Assembly: GCA_936440205.1 (NCBI GenBank)
Contig: OW387141.1
Coordinates: 47,687,307 to 47,751,306 of the forward strand
DNA length: 64,000 nucleotides
Origin: Lepidonotus clava
Lineage: Eukaryota; Annelida; Polychaeta; Phyllodocida; Polynoidae
Direction of reading: 5' to 3'
The position numbers and the translations under genes are program-made. Within the stretch, counting starts at the first letter, position 1; every line of letters starts with the position of its first letter. Shown one piece after another: positions 55,363 through 64,000 of this stretch. The notes under the pieces were generated by a model, which saw only the letters and a program-made list of their open reading frames with translations, did no database searches and had not been told where the DNA came from.

Positions 55363-56836
55363 TACACACTGACTCAGCCATCTCTTGGGAGATACACCTC
55401 TTTGAATATATGAGTGTCCAGCATAGCCTGCCATCCACAGTAGTGATTTGGTGCCTAAAGGGGGCCCCAGATGTTGTGTTCCCGGCTGCTCCACCATGAG
55501 CTCCCACTACCTTCACTGATGCCCCCTCCTCATTAATGTAATTACAATTCCCAATGTTTGAGAATAAATTCACTGTTGGATAAACCCTTGGTTCTTTGGA
55601 CTGATGTGAGCTGAAAATTAATTTATAAAAAAGGTACATACCTGTAATTATTCTAGTGCTGGCTTTACGACTAACTTTTTCATGGACCTTTTCTGAACAT
55701 GTCTTTGCACTAGCCCAAAAGGTATTCTGTTGTCCTTTTATCACCTTCACTGGTATAAATATGAAGTAGGGATAGACTCCCATAGCATTATTTGGCAGTT
55801 TAGAGGTAAGGAATCTAAAAGAATTAGCAAGAACGGCGGTCTGCAGGTATAATTCTGTGTCTGGTATACCATTTAATAGGATCTTGTCCATGACCACATT
55901 GATGGCTGCCATTGCAGCCCCCTGTATTGTAGCCCTATTGCGTCTGCAAGCTAACAATAAAGTTTTGGTTTCCTTACATGACAGTTCTAATGGAAGAATG
56001 GAAGTACCCATTGGAAGAGAAGGATTTTTTTTCATTTCGATTCCATATTTTTCATAGAAAGGGTTGGAGTGACTGTGAACACTTGATATAAAATGCTCTA
56101 TCACCCAACCAGGAAGTAATGTGAGCAAAGAAGGGCAGACCTGAGCCACTTGCCATATTAGCTTTTCTTTGAAACCTCTGAAATCTGTGACCTTTTCTAG
56201 TGGACCATAAATCATTGCACTTGGTATATTTGGGTTGTCTGTTCCTTCCTGTATATTGTTTATTGTTTTCATGATTTGAGCAAAAAGTCTTATGAGTGAG
56301 ATGCCATCAACAATAGAATGATGACAGGCCAACACAATAACTGACTCATGTAGGAATTCCCCTTCAGTTTTTTGGAACTTGGCATTTGGTAGAAATATAA
56401 GCCTCCAAAGTGGACCCAAGCTTTCGTTGTACTGGATGGACATTTGTCGCTCCACTTCTGTGATCCAGTCTCCACTTGTCTTCTCTTGTATGTCATATTC
56501 TTGTTTGTCCATAGGCATGAACCAGAGATTACTATTGCTTTCAGACTTTGTACGTATACATGCCCTCATCAGAGGCTGTGATTGGGCTACCAAGGTCACT
56601 GCTTTCTTCACTGTCACAAAACTGAGTGGCTGCTTAGAGACAATGTGGAATGCATTTGACATTTGTCCATCAGTTTTTGAATTTTCAATCACTGCACTCT
56701 TCTCAAGGAAGCCCAAAGCCCTAGAGTCTTTGTACTGTTTTACCTTTGGGCTTGTGAAATAATTACAAAAGATTAAGGCCATGGTAACTCCTACTGTAGT
56801 GGTAGTGGCTGCCAGGAACCACCTGTCTTCCTCTTC
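55322..56836 (-). CDS. HHxxxDG acyltransferase C, exon 2
   Basis: Divergent paralogue of A and B, about 505 residues with the split ATG. It keeps the anchor-like start (EEEDRWFLAATTTTVG), HHSIVDG and the C-terminal VDGRLCWTLIYSKR block, and the frame is open throughout. The N-terminal lobe is very close to A, whereas the part corresponding to residues about 345-440 differs strongly and is shorter by about six residues. The acceptor is cattttag|GAA at 56837. Long runs around 55900-56060 and 56280-56400 are nearly identical to A and B at DNA level, suggesting gene conversion. The substrate may differ from A/B if the variable lobe contacts it, which is inference. Confidence 0.85.
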   Translation of the reverse strand, partial: EEEDRWFLAATTTTVGVTMALIFCNYFTSPKVKQYKDSRALGFLEKSAVIENSKTDGQMSNAFHIVSKQPLSFVTVKKAVTLVAQSQPLMRACIRTKSESNSNLWFMPMDKQEYDIQEKTSGDWITEVERQMSIQYNESLGPLWRLIFLPNAKFQKTEGEFLHESVIVLACHHSIVDGISLIRLFAQIMKTINNIQEGTDNPNIPSAMIYGPLEKVTDFRGFKEKLIWQVAQVCPSLLTLLPGWVIEHFISSVHSHSNPFYEKYGIEMKKNPSLPMGTSILPLELSCKETKTLLLACRRNRATIQGAAMAAINVVMDKILLNGIPDTELYLQTAVLANSFRFLTSKLPNNAMGVYPYFIFIPVKVIKGQQNTFWASAKTCSEKVHEKVSRKASTRIITGMYLFYKLIFSSHQSKEPRVYPTVNLFSNIGNCNYINEEGASVKVVGAHGGAAGNTTSGAPFRHQITTVDGRLCWTLIYSKRCISQEMAESVCNYIITSLLQASSQ

Positions 56837-57884
56837 CTAAAATGATATTACAATTGTTAGTAAAAAATGTGTTGGACAATGTGGTCATACTATTATTTTT
56901 TGATACGTGAAGATGCATATCTCTAGACTACATTTACAAATTTATCATAGTCATAATGTTACGTATCAAGGATTAGCATGTTTCTTGTAACTTCACATTT
57001 CTATGCCTAATCAAAATCAGCACCTTAGAGTTTACAAGAGGACAGGTCTGTAGTCTGTCTCAGGTACCAGAGATATGAGGAAAAACGCATTTTCCCTTCT
57101 ATGGTTAAGCATTTTCACCATAATTAAATTATGGTCATGCTCCACTGCAAACAATTTTGTTTCAAAGTTGGGAAAAAAGCTTTGAATTCATGATTTGGAT
57201 GCATGAGTAATGTTTCTTTAAGTTTCCTGGGCAGTTCTCACATTAGTATGCAAAATGTGAAATATGGAATGTAAGAGTAAGTACTTTATGAAATAGCAAG
57301 GGTTTTTTCCATAAAAGAAATGCTGCCTATCAATAATGGTTGCTATTGCACTATGTAGTATTTCACTTGGGGGAATGCTGTGAAATCACATCGATGACAT
57401 TCTACTTTAATGATTCCATTGTTGACAGCAGAGACCTTGTATGTATATATAGGATATATCGAGACTGGAAAGGTCCTCTATGGTCCTATGTGCCCATTCC
57501 CCTGATGGTCGGTTGGAACCAATCCAGTCAACCATTGCCATGGTCTGATCATTGGATGTGTATTTTTCGAACAGCTGGTAAATGAAAGAGACCATTTTAA
57601 CCATAGACAAAATGATCAGCACAAATTCAATCCAACCACAGCCCAGGTGGCAGGCCTGTAGTGCAAAACAGGTTTTGCCCTGGCTTTCCAGTCTCGATAT
57701 AAATACAAGGTCTCTGGTTGACTGATTAGGATTTGTTTATGGGTATTATGGATTCAGAATTATTGTGAATGGGGAAGATGTTACTGTTCTAAAGAGATGG
57801 CTCAAGAAGCATTTATTTAATGATTTTGTAGGAATGTGACTCTAAATACATTTATACAAAATAATACAAGAACAGGAAACCTAC
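56837..57884 (-). other. intron 1 of gene C (about 1.05 kb)
   Basis: Same donor and acceptor type as in A and B but about 6.5 kb shorter. It holds the hAT-like MITE at 57429-57716. A stretch near 57080-57150 resembles 36590-36670 in unit B. Confidence 0.65.
57429..57716. mobile_element. hAT-like MITE (288 bp), unit C only
   Basis: Starts CAGAGACCTTGTAT and ends with the complement ATACAAGGTCTCTG; the arms extend inward through TATCGAGACTGGAAAG. The 8-bp flanks are GTTGACAG (57421-57428) and GTTGACTG (57717-57724). Unit A has the single site 'attgttgactgatt'. Confidence 0.85.
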
Positions 57885-57887
57885 CAT
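57885..57887 (-). CDS. start codon of gene C at the end of exon 1
   Basis: Minus strand reads ATCTTTAAGATG|GTAGGT. Spliced to 56836 it gives MEEEDRWFLAA. The surrounding UTR differs from A and B but the ATG-donor junction is conserved. Confidence 0.7.
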
Positions 57888-58335
57888 CTTAAAGATATAT
57901 AGACTGCCCCTTCTGATTCTGAAGTCTCTGGAACAAGGGGAGGTGACAGGGCCACAAGTGATGCTGATGGCTTGACTTCAGTCTTGCTTGACCCTACAGT
58001 AGGTCAGTAAAGGCTATGTTTGTCACGTGGTGGGTAGGCCAGAAACCTGGTCCTGCTACTGCTCTTCCCTTATGTGTGGAGTGATCAGGGGTAGGTGTGA
58101 ATAGCAGCTTTATAGGCTGTGTGATATGGTGGCCCAGAAGTGCAAACATCCCCCCCCCTATCAGTCTTTACATTCAACATTTCTCATATGGCTTGGCACC
58201 TTGAAAACATCTGTTTCAATGAACTGCAGCTGGTCACTTTTTTGTTCATTTAACTGGGCGGCTCTACCATTGAGTTGAGCACAACCTTCATGCAGTAATT
58301 ATATCTTTCATATCTTTCATTTTGCATGGCACCTC

Positions 58336-58476
58336 AGGGACTGATTTAGAGGGGGGCACCTTAGGTGCTCATCCCCCTAATTATTTTAATGTAAAATTCT
58401 AGACCACGGATGGGCGCCTCAAAATTTTACATAAGGGCATCCCCCTCTGCTCTTTGAAATCTTTGGATCCATCCCT
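58336..58476. mobile_element. hAT-like MITE, unit C copy
   Basis: Orthologous insertion to 35161-35316, with the same GCACCTC flanks. Confidence 0.75.
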
Positions 58477-59711
58477 GCACCTCTACCATTCTGGTTTGGC
58501 ATGAAATTTTTAGGGCTGCCAAATGTAGGTATGCTATTTTTGGCCACCACAGTGTGACTTCTCCTACCCCATATGGATATTTTTTCCTGTAAGGTTTCTA
58601 GGCATACCTACAGAGTCTGATTACATAAAGCTCTGAATGTCTGTTTTTAAGGAGGTTCATTTAATAATACTTTTGGAGAAGGAATGTTTTCGGAACTGTG
58701 TGATAATTATTGGCAAAACTTTGGATTTTTGAAAAGTTAAAGAACTGACTTGCAGAGCCCATAACTGACTCTTGATCTTGCTTTGCATGGTCATAGACTC
58801 TATACTTAAGCAGAGGGGAGTTGGTCAGAGGACTAACCAAGCGCAGGGTTCATAAGCATGATCATTATTTTGGAATTTGTACACAGATTTGTTAATAAAA
58901 TTGTTTATATTCATACACAAACAACAAGCATTTGAAATGTACCCAATATCCTTATAGAGCTATGTCAAATATTGAATAACTTCAATATTGAATTTTTTTT
59001 ATGATATAATTCGAAATAGAATTAATTTCTCTTGGCATAGTATTTTCTTTTTTGATAGTTATCAACATCACAAAGTGAGTGAATTATAGAAGGGAATTTG
59101 TAATTTCATCTTATTTCTTGAAATTTGATAAAAAATGACAAAAGATCTCTTCCATTGTTAGAAGATTCATAATCTTATCTAAAAATCTCCAACAATATAA
59201 TCCCCAAGTGTTCAATTCTATTGTAACACTTACATGAAATTGACATAGACAAACTCCAATTGAACTTGCTTTTTTACTATTGATATAGTTCCCCATGAAC
59301 GCTTTTGATGGGTATGCAAGACCAGTTTACTTTATTATTATTTCTTTTAAATATCTTAAAACCAAAACATTCATTTCTCATTACTTTTGAGAAAAAGTAT
59401 GTGTCTATGTATCAGAATTTCATAATGGTAACTAGTTATCAGTTGGAGAGGTGTTATTAGAGATACTGGAAGAAATTAGTACCACAGCAAACCTAATTTT
59501 AAACAACAGTTTCCAAGACAATAATTTAGTTTGAAGGATTTCTATGTCTTGTAGATAAAACTGTTTCTTTTCTCTTAATGTGATTGAATAGAATAGGTCA
59601 AATCATCATAACTACAGTCACTCAGTGAATGTTAATGAACAATGCAACACATTTGCAAGTTTACATCAAGCAGGGTGGTATTGTCATTACTTTAAAGAGG
59701 CCATTCCTAAG

Positions 59712-60113
59712 GCTGGAGTTATATACGCGGGTTAGGCAGCCAATTACCGCACACATAGAATTTCTTATATACGTGGGTGCAAAGTCCGTGCAAATAGACC
59801 TGCCAAAATACACAAATGTTGTGGCCGCGTATACAAGAAGGGTTTATACACGCGGACGTACCTCCCCTACTGATAAATATATTATTTGTAGATCGGGGGC
59901 TAAGCCCCTGAACCCCGTTTTTTTTTTATTTCTATGTTATATCTAATCTCTTCACTTATCATATTTTCAAAATAAAATACAAGCCATTTTATTCTTATGT
60001 CTGCATATGTAAGCATTATCTGTATGTGCGGACTTGTGTCCGCGAATATAAGAAATTCTGTATACGCTACATCCGTGTGAACGAATACCGGTGTATAGCC
60101 ACTCCCGTATTCC
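59712..60113. mobile_element. MITE (402 bp), unit C only
   Basis: CCTAAG on both sides (59706-59711, 60114-60119), with the empty site in unit B near 38160. Subterminal inverted repeats 'agaatttcttatatacg' and complement lie at about 59757 and 60045. The outermost ends match only loosely (GGCTGGAGTTATA / TATAGCCACTCCC). Confidence 0.7.
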
Positions 60114-60538
60114 CCTAAGTCTCATTCATCTGACAAAAGAAAATTGTTAGAGCCAATTTCTTGACAATCCTCCCTCGCTGTTGGATGCTTCAGAGGGATC
60201 TTTATCTGAACTATTTCTGTGAACCACCATCCATGTTTTTAAAAGATGTTCACACATACAAAACACACTAGCAGATCTTTCAGATGGAGGATTGTGGCCT
60301 TATCAAGGTCTCTTTGTTTCGGAACACATTCATCCTTTTCAAATAAAAAGACACAAAATTAGGAAGGTGAATACAACAGTAAGGTAATATTTGGAAACTG
60401 CATTTTCATGTTAAGAACTGAATGTAACTCCTCATTCAATGAAATATTCAAATAATTCTAATGTTTGTCTAGTTGTAAGATACAAATCAGACTCGTAGAC
60501 ATGTTCTGCTGTTGATGTACTAACTGAGGCCACCTTAA

Positions 60539-61267
60539 AGGAAAACTTGCATATAATTTCACGAGTTCCCATTTTGTGCATATTTCACTTCACTGAAGTA
60601 TTTTTAAAATAATTCAAACTAAATAATGGGTAAAATATCAAGAGGGGCTGAATTATCTAGGACAGAAAATTAAATCTGGGAATTCCCTAAATTTTGGGCC
60701 TTTCAATACTCCCCTTGCTACATCATAATAAAGGGAAATCCCTTTCAAAAGGAATTGGGAATACCAGTTATTGAATGAACTTAGTTGAATACCATATTCG
60801 GGAGTCTAGGTCTGCGCATGCATGGTCTTTTGGCGCCAGTCCCTATGGGTGGACAAACGGGCCTTATCAGCCTATCAGAACCCTCCCTTGGTCAACATGG
60901 CGGCACCCACTGGATAGACTCCTGAATACGGTATAAAATGCACACATAATGATAGCCTGTACTGGGCCTAATATCAAAACTTAATGTAAAGCTCAATTTC
61001 CATTCTATGCATTTTTGAGAGCAAGGGATTCCCCTTCACTGAAAGCTAGGGAATCCCTTTTGCTATCCTTGTGACATCACACATTTGAGGATTTCCCTTG
61101 AAAATACATATAATAGACCATATCTTAAAGCTTCATAACTCTGGCTACACTCTGGCTCTGGAAGTAATCTGAAAAAAACTCTAGCACTATTTGGTCTTAG
61201 TCCAAACGCCATGCTCATTAAATTTTACTGGATAATATTAAACCGTTCATTGTATGCAAGCTTTCCT
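60539..61267. mobile_element. piggyBac-like MITE (729 bp) with TTAA target, unit C only
   Basis: Ends AGGAAAACTTGCATA and its near complement (TATGCAAGCTTTCCT). TTAA flanks both sides (60535-60538, 61268-61271). Unit B has a single TTAA at the same place ('aaccttaatgtaatgc'). It is interrupted by the small palindrome at 60792-60931. Confidence 0.9.
60792..60931. mobile_element. nested TA-flanked MITE (140 bp)
   Basis: CCATATTCGGGAGTCTA at the left and TAGACTCCTGAATACGG at the right are inverted repeats, with TA outside (60790-60791, 60932-60933). It fits a Tc1/mariner-type MITE inserted in the TTAA element. Confidence 0.7.
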
Positions 61268-61535
61268 TTAATATAATGCACTTGAATTAAATAAGTGCAG
61301 TCATAAAGACATGGATATTTTTCCTTTGTTTCTTTCAGCAGAACATGATGTTTAAGATGGTATTCTGATAAGATGGAAAAAAAGTAGCACCTCTAAAGTG
61401 ACAGGTGAATGGCCAACTACGGAGGTTTGGCCTCTTAAATTACTATGTGCCGAATACACATACCATCCACACCCTAGTAGAGCTAGCCCTCCTGTACTTA
61501 AAGCATGGTTCTGTCTTGATGAAGTAATGACTTAC

Positions 61536-61826
61536 TGAACGCTAGTTGTTGTTTTATAGTTGATTAATAATCGGGGAAATTGAATGCTAGTTGTTGTTTT
61601 ATGGTTGATTTATAAATGGGGAACTGTTTATGATGTTTAACACTTCTGCCTTTGTTTCTCGCTTTCGTATATGCTAGTCAGGTGGTAGGTAAGTTCATGA
61701 GATGGGGGCTCATTTCCACAACGTGAACAAGGCTTGGCTGTAAGTCAGGATTATTCGGTGGATCACTTGTATGCGTACAAAGCCAGTGCAATGATGGTTA
61801 ATATTCGAAGAGTCACAAGTCCAATT
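61536..61826 (-). mobile_element. TG...CA LTR-like element, third copy
   Basis: Minus-strand copy of the 39505-40146 family, ending at TGAACGCTAG (61536). The terminal segment is present twice in tandem. Its other end is removed or hidden by the LINE at 61827. Confidence 0.5.
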
Positions 61827-62450
61827 TTTTTTTTAATTTCTTTATTTATACAGACAAAAAATAAGTTTACATGAAACTTGTCTGACTTTCTTGTCTGTGA
61901 GATAAAATCATTTCCAAGATAATACACTTATACAGGTTACGTGTATGATAGAATGCATCTTTCATAAATAAATAAATATTGATTGCACAGTTTGTCAAAA
62001 TACATTTAAACACAAGTAAATACACTCATATCACAGTAATTGTCAAATAAAGAGAAAAAGATCTCTATCTATATAAGTGTTAGAGTAAATAATGGAGAGT
62101 AAAAGGCAATTATTATTATATGGTTTACACAACCACATCCTGTAATAGGATTTTCCTCTGTTTTTCTTTAAAAGCTATTTTTGTTTCAATTTTCCTAACA
62201 TCAGCAGGTTGTGCATTCCAGTACAATGCATCTCTTTAAAATATATTCATTTTAGTTTTTTCATAGGTTGGTTTATAAGTATTGAATACCAGTGCCATAT
62301 GCAAGCGCTTTTGTCTTACACTAGTTTTCTTGAAGTTATTATCGCCAAGATAATCATACATAAAAACGAGTAAATGACTATAATATCTGGAAGTAAGACT
62401 AGAAATTTTACACAGACACAACTCAAGAGTACAAAAGAAGGATAAAAATC
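61827..62450 (-). mobile_element. LINE 3' fragment with poly(A), unit C only
   Basis: The minus-strand frame has FNTYKPTYEKTK, followed after a frame break by the RDALYWNAQP-like terminal block. The 3' end shows AATAAA and an A-run (61827-61850 as T on the plus strand). It is 5' truncated and interrupts the LTR-like element. Confidence 0.75.
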
Positions 62451-63136
62451 ATTATGATTTTCGTTATTGCATTAGAAAATCAACATATATTAAAGGAATT
62501 TTTATTTTGCTTTGAGAAAACTGGCAGATGACCTTTGTCACAAATGTCTCACTGAATTATTTGCTCATTAACTATTTGTACATTATGTCGAATCTGTAAA
62601 TTATGCCTCTTCAAGACTAGGTGACTGAAAGCCTTTTAGGAAATATATAAAATGACTGGTTGTTAGGCCACAATACAAGGTTAGTAGGCTACAAATTTAA
62701 TGTGCTTCTAGTGTTGCATCTGAAACAAACCTCATTCTCGAATACACATCATTATAGTGTGAAGTATATCATACCAGTATTTAATGAATATGTATAGGGT
62801 TATGATAATTTGTATGTGTTGAACCAACCTAAATTCATAATGTCAACATTCTCAAATGGGACATCAATTTTGATTATCAATTATGAAAACAGTTAGAGTT
62901 ATTAATGTCTTAACGCTTGCAAATTGATCATAATGGCTGTGTATTCTGATATATAGCAGTGTGATCCATTCATGTTAAGTGACTATGAGGGGCTATGATT
63001 ACCAATGCAGTTGGCATCGATTTTATTAACATTCTTGTGCAGTTTGAAAGCCTACTAGTAATACTAGCCCAAAAATGCACATTATACTTCTTTTATTATA
63101 TTGTTATTATGGTGTATTGCTTATAGTTATTATGTT

Positions 63137-63520
63137 GATACTGTCAGATCATTTACCACTGTGTGCTGTATCTAAAAAAGACTTGCTAAGATAATTGAAC
63201 GTGTACACAAAGACATTTGTATCATGAGAAATTATAATGGTAATAACTTATACAACCTACTTAACGTATTGAACTGGAATGAAACTCGAAATGGGATTTC
63301 TTATTAAAATATGTTTTTGAAACTCTGTTTTGGTAATTATATGTCTGATCATTCAAATGATAATAGAATTACACTATGAAAAGCAAGAAATAGTGTTAAT
63401 TCTCTGGCTCGTAAAGCTAGAATTAACCAACTTGGCTGTAGAGACTAATTATGATAACCCTAGAAAATGTTGGTGTTTAAATAATAATTTCAGGATATTA
63501 ATATTGTCTATAGAGATCAG
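63137..63520 (+). mobile_element. old LINE remnant, endonuclease end and linker
   Basis: Parallel to 48908-49300: 'ctgtcagatcatttacc' (LSDHLP) and 'gataaccctagaaaatgttgg' (DNPRKCW). The 47-kb-scale block repeats here. Confidence 0.75.
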
Positions 63521-63673
63521 ATCACTGGACAACTTCTACCACCACATGGCAGGATGTTTTGGTGGCATTGATTCCAGTGTGCTTCACTGGATGGCACTAT
63601 GTTCCAAAGGTGTCTAGACTACTTTAACTTACACCATCACCAGCTTTCAATAGTATGAATGTTTACCAAAGAG

Positions 63674-63860
63674 TATGACTTGAAGCATCAAGCAGCCAGT
63701 AACTTTGGGTATTGTCATTAACAAATTTAGTAGGTCATCCAAATTATTTCCAAGTAAAGTAACAGAGAATTCATCTTGTTATTGCTCATATCAAAATGTG
63801 AAAGAAGATAGCGAGGGAGGGAACCATAGGTCAGGCTTTCAACACCCTAATCAATGATAC
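63674..63860. repeat. three-copy block, copy 3
   Basis: Closest to 238-424. The following bases to 64000 match the region after 49690. Confidence 0.7.
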
Positions 63861-64000
63861 ACCCCTCTTAACCTGTTTAATATGTACAATGTAGAATGTT
63901 CGAAGGTTCTTCAATATCCAGTACAGTTTTCTAATTTTCTACATGATTTATGATGGACCATTTTATTTAAGAGCGAAGGTGATGTTTGAGTCATATGCGC

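Larger units (their letters stand above)
53450..63136. repeat. duplicated unit C
   Basis: The divergent third copy: its left edge matches 9995 and 22741, and its right edge matches 40490. It has its own insertions at 57429, 59712, 60539 and 61827 and a much shorter intron. It ends in the same old LINE remnant as unit B. Confidence 0.85.

Overview
The window is animal nuclear DNA, most likely from a marine invertebrate (the lineage cannot be fixed from sequence alone). It is AT-rich, has spliced genes, and is packed with LINE (non-LTR retrotransposon) fragments, MITEs with recognisable target-site duplications (TSDs), microsatellites and segmental duplications. I see no bacterial, rRNA or CRISPR features.

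Host genes: three paralogous minus-strand genes (A 12780-21895, B 25155-34574, C 55322-57887) encode a membrane-anchored protein of about 505-511 residues. It belongs to the HHxxxDG CoA-dependent acyltransferase superfamily (condensation / alcohol-acetyltransferase / PapA type). By my reading, in all three the ATG is the last codon of the first exon (ATG|GTAGGT) and the whole rest of the protein lies in one large second exon. The intron is about 7.6 kb in A, 7.9 kb in B and 1.05 kb in C. A and B are a young tandem duplication (12,375 bp between stop codons, 14 differences in 492 compared residues). C is an older copy in a longer-range duplicated block.

Layout: 1-9990 is a graveyard of nested elements, including a LINE inside a CAACGTT-rich DNA transposon inside another LINE. 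9995-22740 is unit A, 22741-40490 unit B, and 53450-63136 unit C. Insertions present in one unit and absent from its sister give natural empty sites, which let several element ends and TSDs be read directly. Between B and C lies a nearly complete LINE of about 7.3 kb (40573-47856, minus strand), inserted in an older LINE.

Most notable element: that LINE encodes, in order, an ORF1 with coiled coil, an RRM-like RNA-binding region and a clear NADAR (YbiA-like) domain, then an SGNH esterase, then an AP endonuclease and a CR1/Jockey-type reverse transcriptase. NADAR proteins handle ADP-ribose and can remove ADP-ribose from guanine, so a NADAR domain in a retrotransposon ORF1 suggests a protective or anti-defence role. 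The LINE carries a 962-bp MITE in its endonuclease and a 16-bp tandem duplication that shifts the ORF1 frame, so this copy is probably inactive though young. A second unusual element is a 2.5-kb nonautonomous transposon in intron A that carries inverted pairs of the nuclear-receptor half-site TCAAGGTCA.
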